64,000 nucleotides of DNA, taken from NCBI GenBank assembly GCA_002973575.1, contig PVEQ01000001.1, forward strand, positions 496,001-560,000. Reading direction: 5' to 3'. Position numbers and translations under genes: made by a program. Of the stretch, positions 19,534 through 27,631 are shown one piece after another; positions within the stretch are counted from its first letter, which is position 1; each line of letters starts with the position of its first letter. This stretch comes from Sediminibacterium magnilacihabitans. Its GTDB lineage: Bacteria; Bacteroidota; Bacteroidia; Chitinophagales; Chitinophagaceae. The notes under the pieces are model-generated. The model was not told the origin of the DNA. It saw nothing but the letters and a program-made list of their open reading frames with translations, and did not search any database.

Positions 19534-20805
19534 ATGAAGCAATCGTACCAAATGGTAGACTGGGCCATGGGGGCTAACGTGTATGAAGTGAACATACGGC
19601 AGTACACACCCGAAGGCAGTTTTGCAGCATTTGGACAACACCTTCCGCGATTGCGTGATATGGGCGTTGAAATATTATGGTTGATGCCCGTTACGCCTAT
19701 CAGCCTGAAAGAAAGGCAGGGTGCGTTGGGCAGTTATTATGCATGCAGCAGCTATACGGCTGTTAATCCTGAATTCGGTACGATGGACGATCTGAAAAAC
19801 CTGGTAGTGCAGGCGCATCAATTGGGTATGAAGCTCATCATCGATTGGGTGGCCAACCATACCGGATGGGATCATCATTGGACTACCGAACACCCGGAAT
19901 GGTATGTAAAGGATGACAAAGGCAATTTTATCGAAAGAAACGGCTGGCACGATGTGATTGACCTGGATTATACTTCGGGTGCCATGCGGTCTGCCATGAT
20001 CGACGCCATGAAATATTGGATACAGACCTGTGATATCGATGGTTTCCGTTGCGATATGGCCCACCTGGTTCCGCTCGATTTTTGGATAGAGGCAAAGCAA
20101 CAATGCGAATCGCTGAAACATTTGTACTGGCTGGGCGAATGTGAGCAGCCGGCTTATCACGAAGTATTCAATACCAGTTATGCCTGGTCGTGGATGCATG
20201 CTTCGGAACAATTGCAAAAGCAGCCGGATGGGTTGAATGAAGTGATGAATGTATTGCACAGTTATTCGCAATATCCTGCGGGCGCTACTAAACTTTTCTT
20301 TACCAGCAACCACGATGAAAACAGTTGGAATGGTACAGAATATGAAAAGTACGGACCTGCCGCGCAGGCATGGGCTGTGTTCAGTTGTACCTGGCCCGAT
20401 GGCATGCCGTTGATCTACAGCGGACAGGAGAGTCCCAGTAAGAAACGATTGAAATTCTTCGACAAAGACCTCATCGAATGGCGCCGTCCCTTGCAGATGG
20501 AATCGTTTTACAATGTGCTGTTGTCTTTCCGCAAAGAGAATCAGGCCATCAGGGAAGGGGAGACGTTTATCCTTCCGTCGGAACACAGCAGCCAGTTGAT
20601 GTCTTACCTGCGCAGAAAAGGAAACGATGTGGTACTCGTGCTGCTCAACGTATCGTACGATAATAAACTGAGGATAGAAGTAGCACATGACTGGCTGAAA
20701 GGCCGCTTCAGGAACCTGTTTTCACAAATGATCTTCAACTTCGATGGCCGGGAAGATTTTGAGATCCAGGCCGGGGAATATATGATATATGAAAGAGTCA
20801 ATTGA
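19534..20805 (+). CDS. GH13 alpha-amylase family glycoside hydrolase, cytosolic
   Basis: A 423-residue (beta/alpha)8-barrel enzyme with no signal peptide. GH13 region I is visible as V-A-N-H (107-109), region II as D-G-F-R-C-D174 (nucleophile), region III as G-E202 (acid/base) and region IV as N-H-D261-E (transition-state stabiliser). A short all-beta C-terminal domain follows (about 345-423). It should act on an alpha-glucan, alpha-glucoside or sucrose-like substrate; the exact specificity is not visible. It is 47 bp downstream of the symporter and likely in the same transcript, which would fit use of an imported alpha-glucoside (inference). Confidence 0.9.
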   Translation: MKQSYQMVDWAMGANVYEVNIRQYTPEGSFAAFGQHLPRLRDMGVEILWLMPVTPISLKERQGALGSYYACSSYTAVNPEFGTMDDLKNLVVQAHQLGMKLIIDWVANHTGWDHHWTTEHPEWYVKDDKGNFIERNGWHDVIDLDYTSGAMRSAMIDAMKYWIQTCDIDGFRCDMAHLVPLDFWIEAKQQCESLKHLYWLGECEQPAYHEVFNTSYAWSWMHASEQLQKQPDGLNEVMNVLHSYSQYPAGATKLFFTSNHDENSWNGTEYEKYGPAAQAWAVFSCTWPDGMPLIYSGQESPSKKRLKFFDKDLIEWRRPLQMESFYNVLLSFRKENQAIREGETFILPSEHSSQLMSYLRRKGNDVVLVLLNVSYDNKLRIEVAHDWLKGRFRNLFSQMIFNFDGREDFEIQAGEYMIYERVN

Positions 20806-20841
20806 TTCTTTCCCTAATTTAGCGTCAAAACTCATCAAACA

Positions 20842-21636
20842 ATGAAATTATTCTCCCGCTTTGCTACAGGATTGTTGTTGATTCTGGCTGCGATTACAGG
20901 TTTTGCATCAAATGGCAGAAAAGCTGCTGCCAGGTCTTATTACCAGATCAAAGTATACCGGATGAAGAGCCAGGAACAAATGGCGATGGTGAATGCTTAT
21001 CTCAAAGATGCATTCATTCCCGCCTTACACCGTTATGGCATTGCCAAAGTAGGGGCTTTTAGTTTTGTTGGAAACGATACGGCTGCTGAAAAGAGTTTGT
21101 ATGTTTTTATTCCTTTGCGTTCTCCTGCTCAGTTGGTGGAGATAGACGAGAAGCTTAGCAAAGATGCAGCCTACCAAAAAGACGGAGCGGCTTACCTGAA
21201 TGCAGCGTTCAATGCACCGGCTTATACACGGATGGAATCGATATTGCTGTATGCTTTCAACGATATGCCCGGCTACCAGGCGCCTGACCTGAAAGGTGAA
21301 CAGGCTGAACGCATCTATGAACTTCGCAGCTATGAATCGGCCACAGAGCAACTCCATAAAGGTAAAGTGCGCATGTTCAATGAAGGTGGGGAGATCCCTT
21401 TATTCAAGCGCCTGGGCTTCAATGCTGTGTTTTATGCGCAGGTAATATCTGGTAGCCACATGCCCAATCTCATGTACATGACCAGTTTCGACAACCGTGC
21501 CGAAAGAGATGCACACTGGAAAACTTTCAGCGCCGATCCTGAATGGAAGCGATTGTCGGCATTGCCCGAGTACAAGAATACGGTATCGAAAATCGATATT
21601 GTATTCCTGCATCCTACGGCTTATTCAGAATTATAA
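20842..21636 (+). CDS. NIPSNAP-family exported protein
   Basis: A 264-residue protein with a signal peptide (about 1-22) and two NIPSNAP-like dimeric alpha/beta-barrel repeats, roughly residues 33-130 and 150-260. The second repeat begins with the typical I-Y-E-L-R-S-Y-E and includes M-T-S-F-D-N-R-A-E-R-D-A-H-W near the end. NIPSNAP proteins have no firmly assigned enzymatic role; Bacteroidota exported versions often sit near oxidoreductases of the Gfo/Idh/MocA type, one of which lies 600 bp downstream. It starts 36 bp after the GH13 gene and converges on the DsrE gene. Confidence 0.85.
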   Translation: MKLFSRFATGLLLILAAITGFASNGRKAAARSYYQIKVYRMKSQEQMAMVNAYLKDAFIPALHRYGIAKVGAFSFVGNDTAAEKSLYVFIPLRSPAQLVEIDEKLSKDAAYQKDGAAYLNAAFNAPAYTRMESILLYAFNDMPGYQAPDLKGEQAERIYELRSYESATEQLHKGKVRMFNEGGEIPLFKRLGFNAVFYAQVISGSHMPNLMYMTSFDNRAERDAHWKTFSADPEWKRLSALPEYKNTVSKIDIVFLHPTAYSEL

Positions 21637-21658
21637 GTTAGTATTACCGGTAAACAGG

Positions 21659-22126
21659 CTAGGGCTTAATGATGGCCCAGCCTTCCGATTGACGGATGAT
21701 CAGCTCGCCATTGGCGCTGGGTACGATGCCGATGAAATCATATAATTGATCGCGGCTGATCTTTCTTTCCTTCAATGTATTGCCGCATTGCGCCACGATC
21801 ACGCCCTTTGCTACCAGGGCTTTCAGCTCGTTCTCGTATTTGCTGCCCTTCATATAAGCTTCGGTACCGCCGGCAAAAGCCACCAGCTCAATTTGTAACT
21901 TTCCCTGCAGGCGCGGGTCTTGCAATACGTTGTTGATATTGCGAAGGGCTTTCTCAATCACTTTAGGTTCGTTACCGTCCAACTGATAAATGGCATGGTA
22001 AGATTTCTTCGTAGCGCTGGCTCCGCTGAACGAATAATTTTTTTCAAGAAGAGGATCTTTCGATTGCGCCATTGTTATGGTGCCAATGAGCAGTGATCCG
22101 AACAATACTAAAAACGATTTTATCAT
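21659..22126 (-). CDS. Exported DsrE/DsrF-like protein
   Basis: A 155-residue protein with a signal peptide (about 1-20, ending T-M-A-Q). The DsrE-like domain shows the Y-Q-L-D-G-N strand, A-L-R-N-I-N-N-V-L, the E-L-V-A-F-A-G-G strand, and a single Cys in V-A-Q-C-G-N-T-L at the position used for sulfur transfer in DsrE/TusD proteins. Periplasmic DsrE-like proteins are common in Bacteroidota and their role is unknown. It is divergent from the oxidoreductase gene across a 103-bp region that holds a short inverted repeat. Confidence 0.83.
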   Translation of the reverse strand: MIKSFLVLFGSLLIGTITMAQSKDPLLEKNYSFSGASATKKSYHAIYQLDGNEPKVIEKALRNINNVLQDPRLQGKLQIELVAFAGGTEAYMKGSKYENELKALVAKGVIVAQCGNTLKERKISRDQLYDFIGIVPSANGELIIRQSEGWAIIKP

Positions 22127-22140
22127 GTCTTTTTTATGAA

Positions 22141-22157
22141 GGCTGTAATATACAGCC
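22141..22157. promoter_or_regulatory. Short inverted repeat in a divergent promoter region
   Basis: GGCTGTA-N3-TACAGCC is a perfect 7-bp inverted repeat between the divergent DsrE-like and oxidoreductase genes. It could be an operator half-site pair or a small hairpin in the DsrE leader; no regulator is assigned. Confidence 0.35.
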
Positions 22158-22229
22158 CTTTCTCATTACTGTAGTCGTTTATTCCATCAATAAACAGTAA
22201 TTTAGAGGGTATCCAATCAATACCATACT

Positions 22230-23345
22230 ATGAATTCCCGACGCGATTTCCTGCAAAAGCTTACGGGTTCTGCCCTTGCTTTTTCACTCCTGCCACGATA
22301 TGCCAATAGCAGCGTACTGCATACCCATGCTTACGAAGGTCCTGTGTTGCGAGTAGCGTTGATGGGACTGGGCAGTTATGCCACAAGAGTAGCAGAGGCC
22401 ATGCAGGCCTGTCAGAAAGCCAAAATAACCGGGTTGATCAGCGGAACGCCCGCCAAACTCAAAACATGGCAAGGGAAATACAATGTGCCTGATCAAAATT
22501 GCTATAACTATGAAACCTTCGATGCGATCAAGAATAACCCGGATATCGATGCGGTATATGTGCTAACGCCCAACGCACTTCATCACGATGAAGTGATCAG
22601 GGTGGCAAAAACAGGCAAGCATGTTATTTGTGAAAAGCCCATGGGGTTGAATGCCAAAGAAGGAGCGGAAATGATTACGGCTTGCAAAGCAGCAGGCGTG
22701 AAACTATTGGTAGGGTATCGCATGCACTTCGAGCCGAATACACTCGAGATCATCCGCATGCGCAATGAAAGCGCGTTTGGTAAGATCAAATTCTTCCAGG
22801 GGTTGAGTGGTTTTCGCATTGGCGACCCGAAGCAATGGCGATTGAATAAACAGCTTGCGGGCGGCGGCTCATTGATGGATATAGGCATTTATTCCATCAA
22901 CGGCGCCCGGTATATGACAGGTGAAGAACCGCTATGGGTAACGGCACAGGAAACCAAGACCGATCCGGTGAAATTCAAAGACGGCGTAGATGAAACCATC
23001 CAGTTTCAACTGGGCTTTCCCAGCGGAGCAGTGGCCTCTTGTTTGTCTACCTATAGCATGAATTACCTGGACCGTTTTTTCCTGGATGGAGAAAATGGTT
23101 TTGCCGAACTGCAACCGGCTACAAATTATGGGCCGATCAAAGGTCGCACACACAAAGGAGAGCTGAGCTATCTGCATATAGCGCACCAGACAAGGCAAAT
23201 GGAAGAGATGTCGGATATCCTGTTAGCTGGCAAACAACCCATCGTGCCTGTTGATGGAGGTGAGGCGTTGAAAGACCTGAAGATCATCGATGCCATCTAC
23301 CAGGCTACTCAAACCGGGAAAAAGGTGGAGCTATCTGCACTATAA
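22230..23345 (+). CDS. Tat-exported Gfo/Idh/MocA family oxidoreductase
   Basis: A 371-residue protein with a twin-arginine signal (S-R4-R5-D-F-L-Q at the start). It has an N-terminal NAD(P)-binding Rossmann domain (about 38-160) with the M-G-L-G-S-Y motif and the family hallmark C-E-K-P-M-G (about 134-139), plus a C-terminal substrate domain with G-G-G-S-L-M-D-I-G-I-Y (about 211-221). Such enzymes oxidise or reduce sugars and inositols, often with a tightly bound cofactor when exported (glucose-fructose oxidoreductase type). Nearby myo-inositol oxygenase makes a polyol or sugar substrate plausible but unproven. The last 6 bp overlap the convergent DUF5009 gene. Confidence 0.9.
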   Translation: MNSRRDFLQKLTGSALAFSLLPRYANSSVLHTHAYEGPVLRVALMGLGSYATRVAEAMQACQKAKITGLISGTPAKLKTWQGKYNVPDQNCYNYETFDAIKNNPDIDAVYVLTPNALHHDEVIRVAKTGKHVICEKPMGLNAKEGAEMITACKAAGVKLLVGYRMHFEPNTLEIIRMRNESAFGKIKFFQGLSGFRIGDPKQWRLNKQLAGGGSLMDIGIYSINGARYMTGEEPLWVTAQETKTDPVKFKDGVDETIQFQLGFPSGAVASCLSTYSMNYLDRFFLDGENGFAELQPATNYGPIKGRTHKGELSYLHIAHQTRQMEEMSDILLAGKQPIVPVDGGEALKDLKIIDAIYQATQTGKKVELSAL

Positions 23346-24566
23346 TTTCAGGAACCATTTTTTTCTGTATAAAAAATATAAAACAGAGAATTGGATCAAA
23401 GCCACGCCTGTCCATACCAGGGCCTGGTTATAAGGAGCGGGCGCCTGGTTGATCAATCCTCCGAACAGGAAACGGGAGCTGTGTTCAAAATTCACCAGGC
23501 CATGTGTGGCCATGTATATTAAAATAGAATTGGCGCCCATCCATACAAAGGGCATACACCATTTTTTATATCCCCATGCATCTATGATCGTATAAAACAG
23601 CGACAGCAACAAAAGGCTCCATCCTCCTGTGTATAATACAAAAGAGCTGGTCCATAATTTTTTGTTGATCGGGAAAACAAGATTCCAAAGCAGGGCTAAT
23701 AACAATAATAAGATACCTGAAAGAAATAATATCCATCCTTTCTTTTGCGGGGCGAACCGGTTATCACGCAAAAAGCGACCAGTGAACATTCCCAGCATAG
23801 CTGTTCCAATGGCAGGAATGGTAGAGAGCCATCCTTCCGGATCATAGATCACCCGGTGTAGTTTGCCTGGAAGCAATAACCTGTCTATATACGATGCCAG
23901 ATTGCCTTCGGGTGTAAGCACACCGGCGCCATAACCGGGAACAGGCACCCATTGCATGAGTATCCAGTAACCCAATAACAAGCCAGCCACCCATATTATT
24001 TGCTTGCGAAAAGAAGTATTCAGATAAATGAGCGCTGCAAAAAAGCAACTCAATGCAATGCGCCCTAATACGCTGGCAAAACGGGTTTCGTGAAATCCTT
24101 TCCATTCTAACAGGCCGTTCACTACTGTTCCCAGGAACAATAAGACCAGTGTGCGCTTGATGAGTGAACGGTAGATATGCTTACGCGCAGTTGCCTGATC
24201 GGCTCCGGCTTTTTCCAGTTGATTATTGAAAGAATAATACATGCTCACACCTGCAATAAAAATAAACAGGGGAAAGATGAGGTCGTAAAAAGTAAAACCA
24301 TTCCATACGGTGTGGCGCAGCTGGTTGCTGATACCTACAAAAACTCTTTCAGTCATTGTCAATGTACTGTTGATCGCAATCTGTTCGTCGTCTATGTTTT
24401 GAACCAATGCATGTTTTTGTGTAATGACCGATGCGATGCCATGAAAAATAGCTTCCCCGCAAACGATCCAGAACATATCAAACCCACGCAGGGCATCCAG
24501 TGAAAGCAGCCTTCCAGTGGCCTGATTTTTATTTGCTGATGAGTGATTGGGTAGAGTAGTTGGCAT
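23340..24566 (-). CDS. DUF5009 / HGSNAT-like membrane acyltransferase-like protein
   Basis: A multi-helix inner-membrane protein (408 residues from the ATG at 24566) with the signature L-L-S-L-D-A-L-R-G-F-D-M-F near residues 20-32, typical of DUF5009 proteins related to heparan-alpha-glucosaminide N-acetyltransferase. About ten to eleven hydrophobic helices follow. The related human enzyme acetylates terminal glucosamine across the lysosomal membrane; whether this protein acylates a sugar is unknown. The frame is open to 24635, but that extension runs through the terminator at 24604-24637, so the ATG at 24566 is preferred. It converges on the Gfo/Idh/MocA gene. Confidence 0.85.
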   Translation of the reverse strand: MPTTLPNHSSANKNQATGRLLSLDALRGFDMFWIVCGEAIFHGIASVITQKHALVQNIDDEQIAINSTLTMTERVFVGISNQLRHTVWNGFTFYDLIFPLFIFIAGVSMYYSFNNQLEKAGADQATARKHIYRSLIKRTLVLLFLGTVVNGLLEWKGFHETRFASVLGRIALSCFFAALIYLNTSFRKQIIWVAGLLLGYWILMQWVPVPGYGAGVLTPEGNLASYIDRLLLPGKLHRVIYDPEGWLSTIPAIGTAMLGMFTGRFLRDNRFAPQKKGWILFLSGILLLLLALLWNLVFPINKKLWTSSFVLYTGGWSLLLLSLFYTIIDAWGYKKWCMPFVWMGANSILIYMATHGLVNFEHSSRFLFGGLINQAPAPYNQALVWTGVALIQFSVLYFLYRKKWFLKL

Positions 24567-24603
24567 ATTGCTGGTTTTAGAAGAAGTGCATACTGACTGT
24601 TGT

Positions 24604-24637
24604 AAAAAAGCTTTGTCCCGGACGCACCGGGACAAAG
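24604..24637 (-). terminator. Rho-independent terminator downstream of myo-inositol oxygenase
   Basis: On the minus strand, an 11-bp perfect stem (CTTTGTCCCGG at 24611-24621 with 24627-24637), a 5-nt loop and a T6 tract form a strong intrinsic terminator. The 3' region between it and the oxygenase stop also holds a 7-bp inverted repeat, TTGACCA / TGGTCAA (24661-24667 and 24699-24705). Confidence 0.88.
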
Positions 24638-24766
24638 ATACGGCTGCTTACTGACAGCGGTTGACCAATTGCAGGGTTTTGAACTAGTTTGATATTGGTG
24701 GTCAATGCCGCCGTGGATATTGGAAAATACGGCCTAAATGATAATATGTATGCTACCTGTTTTTGT

Positions 24767-25636
24767 TCAGAACTTTAGTGTTGAAGGGAGATATTTTGCA
24801 ATGAGCGCTTCGTAATAAGGACGCAGCTTTTCCCAATCCGGCGGCTCGGGGTTTTTCGAATAGAGATCATAAGGATTGAATAATTGTACCCAGGGCAACA
24901 TTTTCTTATCATGTTCATCTAGCAGATAGCTGTATTCATTTTCGCGGTGCCATGCATAAAACGAGTGATAACGCAGCATGTACAGTCCTTCTTCCGGCAG
25001 GTGATCTTTCAACATCTGGTATACATACTCATCGTGCCCCCAGCTCATCTTTATATTCCTTAATCCGCAATGGGGTTCGTAAACGCCGTATTGCGTATTA
25101 TACGCACTGTTATTATAATCGGGATTGTCTTTGAAAAATTCAGAATAAACCACTTTATCCGAATAAGCACAACCAACAGGAAAAGTGTCTCCCACAACCG
25201 CCCATTGCGGTTCACCAAACAGGCATAATACTTTACCCATATCGTGCATTAAACCTACCAGTACCATCCAATCGGGATGCCCGTCGCGCCTGATGGCTTC
25301 AGATGTTTGCAGCAGGTGCTGGAATTGATCAAGATCGGTATCGGGATCTGAATCGTCTACCAATTGATTCAAAAACTGGAATGCATCCCATACCGACATT
25401 TCCTTGCGGTTGAATCTTAAAAAGTCTTCCCGTTTCTGTACTACAAAATCATAGGTCTGATAGGTATGATTCAATTTGTAAAATTCCCGTACTGTATCTC
25501 TTTCGGGAGCTTCGTAATTGCGATAGGCTTCGGTGCTTTTGGAGGTGGCGATGGACTCCGGATCGGGATATCGGCGCAGTACATCATCTTCCCACTGATC
25601 GAGGCTGGTTAATGGACTGGCATTCGTAGTGCTCAT
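24767..25636 (-). CDS. Myo-inositol oxygenase (MIOX)
   Basis: MIOX uses a mixed-valent diiron site and O2 to cleave myo-inositol to D-glucuronate. The 289-residue protein matches the eukaryotic-type MIOX throughout. The metal ligands are visible in the expected order: His107 (Q-H-L-L-Q-T-S-E), His131-Asp132 (G-L-M-H-D-M-G-K), His201 (S-W-G-H-D-E-Y), His224 (R-Y-H-S-F-Y-A-W-H) and Asp257 (F-N-P-Y-D-L-Y-S-K). Bacterial MIOX genes occur in some Bacteroidota. The gene is divergent from a LacI regulator, with a perfect 22-bp operator 80 bp before its ATG, so induction by inositol or a breakdown product is likely. A strong terminator follows. Confidence 0.95.
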   Translation of the reverse strand: MSTTNASPLTSLDQWEDDVLRRYPDPESIATSKSTEAYRNYEAPERDTVREFYKLNHTYQTYDFVVQKREDFLRFNRKEMSVWDAFQFLNQLVDDSDPDTDLDQFQHLLQTSEAIRRDGHPDWMVLVGLMHDMGKVLCLFGEPQWAVVGDTFPVGCAYSDKVVYSEFFKDNPDYNNSAYNTQYGVYEPHCGLRNIKMSWGHDEYVYQMLKDHLPEEGLYMLRYHSFYAWHRENEYSYLLDEHDKKMLPWVQLFNPYDLYSKNPEPPDWEKLRPYYEALIAKYLPSTLKF

Positions 25637-25715
25637 AGTGGTATGGTTTCGTTATGGAAGCTTATACTAAATTGTTGTTTTTTTGGTCAATAAATGTCAT
25701 TCATGCGCGTATTTA

Positions 25716-25737
25716 TTTACGAAACCGGTTTCGTAAA
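25716..25737. promoter_or_regulatory. LacI-family operator (22-bp perfect palindrome)
   Basis: The half-site TTTACGAAACC is followed directly by its exact reverse complement, centred between 25726 and 25727. A CG-centred GAAACC/GGTTTC core is typical of LacI/GalR-type operators. It lies between the divergent MIOX and lacI-type genes and is the obvious binding site for the regulator encoded at 25819-26838. Confidence 0.88.
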
Positions 25738-25818
25738 ACCCCTGAAAATTGTTTATTTTCACTGCAGTTGGTTCATTTCGTCCAACAACGATTATTCAGG
25801 ACTCTTAATATCAATCTG

Positions 25819-26838
25819 TTGAACGGTACTACCATTAAGCAATTGGCAAAAGAATTGAACCTGTCTGCAGGCTCCGTTTCCAAAGCGTTGAAAGACAGCC
25901 ACGAGATCAGCAGCGAGACCAAACAAAAAGTATTGGCCCTGGCTGCCAAATATCATTATACACCCAACCCCTATGCGAGCAGTCTCCGTAAACGAAAAAG
26001 CAAAACCATTGCAGTAGTGCTGCCCGAAGTGGCAGATAGTTTTTTTTCGCTGGCCATTAATGGTATTGAATCCGTTGCGCAAGCCAAAGGATATCATGTA
26101 TTGATCTATCTTTCACATGAAGATTTTAAAAGAGAAGAACAGATCCTGTCGGCCTTCAGGAGTGGCCGGGTAGATGGTATTTTGATTTCTGTTTCGGAAG
26201 AAACTTCACAGGCCGATCATATCAAAGAAGTACTTACGGCAGGTATTCCCGTGGTTTTTTTCGACCGTATTTTCGATGATATTGAAGCTGCTAAAATCTC
26301 TACCAACGATTTTGAAGGCGCTTATGAAGCCACGCGTTGTTTGCTGGAACGGGGTTGTAAAAAGATCAGTTTTTTATCCATCGCAGCCAACCTGTCCATC
26401 ACTTCGAAAAGGGTGCAAGGCTTTCAAAAAGCATTGCACGATGCGCACATAGGCGCAACAGATGCAGATGTATTGCTTTGCAGTAACGATATGGAACAGA
26501 ATTGCAGATTGATCAGGCAATTGCTGGAGCAAAGGGATAAACCGGATGGCATCATTGCATCTGTTGAAAAACTGGTTACACCTGTTTACCTGGTGAGTAA
26601 ACAACTTGGTATGGCTATTCCTGATGACCTGAAAGTCATTGGTTTTACCAACCTGCATTCCGCATCTATTCTCGAGCCCTCTCTGACCACTGTTACGCAG
26701 CCGGCTTTTGAAATAGGGAAGACTGCAGCCTCCGTTCTTTTCAAGGGATTAGAAGAAAAGCACTTTACATTGTCTGCGCAAACCATTACGATACCTTCCA
26801 TGCTGGTTGAACGGGCATCTACCCGAGGGAATCAGTAG
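25819..26838 (+). CDS. LacI-family transcriptional regulator
   Basis: This DNA-binding repressor has an N-terminal helix-turn-helix (T-I-K-Q-L-A-K-E-L-N-L-S-A-G-S-V-S-K-A-L) with the hinge helix in Y-A-S-S-L-R-K-R, then a periplasmic-binding-protein-like ligand domain (K-T-I-A-V-V-L-P-E-V-A-D-S-F-F onward) ending in T-I-T-I-P-S-M-L-V-E-R. The open frame reaches back to 25654, but that part spans the operator and reads like non-coding sequence. TTG at 25819 just before the HTH gives a normal 339-residue protein. The likely target is the divergent MIOX gene plus itself. The effector is probably inositol-related (inference from neighbours). Confidence 0.92.
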   Translation: MNGTTIKQLAKELNLSAGSVSKALKDSHEISSETKQKVLALAAKYHYTPNPYASSLRKRKSKTIAVVLPEVADSFFSLAINGIESVAQAKGYHVLIYLSHEDFKREEQILSAFRSGRVDGILISVSEETSQADHIKEVLTAGIPVVFFDRIFDDIEAAKISTNDFEGAYEATRCLLERGCKKISFLSIAANLSITSKRVQGFQKALHDAHIGATDADVLLCSNDMEQNCRLIRQLLEQRDKPDGIIASVEKLVTPVYLVSKQLGMAIPDDLKVIGFTNLHSASILEPSLTTVTQPAFEIGKTAASVLFKGLEEKHFTLSAQTITIPSMLVERASTRGNQ

Positions 26839-26904
26839 ACGAAAAAGTAGTAATTGGCCATTTAGTTAGCGGAACGTTTTCATTTAACAGGAGAAATATT
26901 AGCG

Positions 26905-27441
26905 CTAACCGGGTTTTGAACTTTTGCTGGCCGGATTCCGGAGATGCCACACGAATCGCCAGCCTCTCAGTGCACTGTACGGGAGGGCAATACCCATCAT
27001 CACGGAGAGCCCTGTGCACAGTAAGAAAAACTGGATTATCACATCCAGGTGATAAACAGGCAGCGCGTCCCATAATTGCATTAGCAGATAATACATACAT
27101 AGCAACCATATAGCAGATGCATATAACAGGATGGCAGGGAGCCGCCAGCGCATGGAAGGGACCAATGCCTTGTATGCTTCTTTTACGAGATATAGCCGCA
27201 ACCTGTTGAACACTTCAAAGAAACCCAGTTCAACTACAATAAAGTATAGTTGCCCCACTACACCCCACCTGTAATAACGATCCAGTATATCACCTGCACA
27301 GGCAAAGATGAGAAAGCGCATAGCAACATACATGCACCAGGCAGCGGCGGGCAAACCGGCTGCCAACCAACAAAATTGTTTCCAAAACTGTAAATGCATT
27401 GACATAACATAATAATTTTTTCTGCTAAATGATTGAAGCAT
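26905..27441 (-). CDS. Hypothetical four-helix membrane protein
   Basis: A 178-residue protein with about four hydrophobic segments (about 24-48, 62-78, 100-122 and 134-156) and basic loops (R-L-R-L-Y-L-V-K-E-A, R-W-R). It lacks any motif I recognise. Two further Met codons (residues 13 and 15) are possible starts. The 3' end converges on the LacI gene. A strong 26-bp inverted repeat sits 12 bp upstream of its ATG, so it is probably regulated by a dedicated repressor. High Trp/Tyr content and lack of charged residues in the helices are typical of small inner-membrane proteins. Confidence 0.6.
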   Translation of the reverse strand: MLQSFSRKNYYVMSMHLQFWKQFCWLAAGLPAAAWCMYVAMRFLIFACAGDILDRYYRWGVVGQLYFIVVELGFFEVFNRLRLYLVKEAYKALVPSMRWRLPAILLYASAIWLLCMYYLLMQLWDALPVYHLDVIIQFFLLCTGLSVMMGIALPYSALRGWRFVWHLRNPASKSSKPG

Positions 27442-27452
27442 AGGAAGTTAGC

Positions 27453-27478
27453 TAATAGTAGAACTTAATCTACTATTA
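27453..27478. promoter_or_regulatory. Strong inverted repeat upstream of the membrane protein gene
   Basis: TAATAGTAGA-N6-TCTACTATTA is a perfect 10-bp inverted repeat, placed 12-37 bp before the ATG at 27441 (minus). The TAGTAG/CTACTA triplets recall operators of BlaI/MecI-type repressors (from memory). No such repressor gene is in the window. Confidence 0.55.
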
Positions 27479-27596
27479 AAATTTAATTAAAAATAATATG
27501 TTGTAATTTAAAATGCAACTGCTGCTTATGGAAAAAGATCCCAACCTGTTATCTGTGTGGGAGCTTAACGGCATTAAATCTGTGCAATACTTTACC

Positions 27597-27626
27597 TTGC
27601 AAATCGAATATTTTATGTTATTTTTG
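27597..27626 (+). promoter_or_regulatory. Bacteroidota-type promoter of the DUF4143 ATPase
   Basis: TTG (27597-27599), a 19-bp spacer and TATTTTTG (27619-27626) match the -33/-7 consensus exactly. The box ends 5 bp before the ATG at 27632, so the transcript should be leaderless or nearly so. Confidence 0.72.
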
Positions 27627-27631
27627 CAAGG

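Noticed and set aside
19675..20688. 337-codon minus-strand frame opposite the GH13 gene
   Set aside because: Antisense shadow; all four GH13 motifs are on the plus strand.
24567..24635. N-terminal extension of the DUF5009 protein
   Set aside because: Overlaps the T-run and stem of the MIOX terminator; the downstream ATG is better placed.
25654..25818. N-terminal extension of the LacI regulator
   Set aside because: It contains the operator and promoter region and no homologous sequence; TTG at 25819 is preferred.
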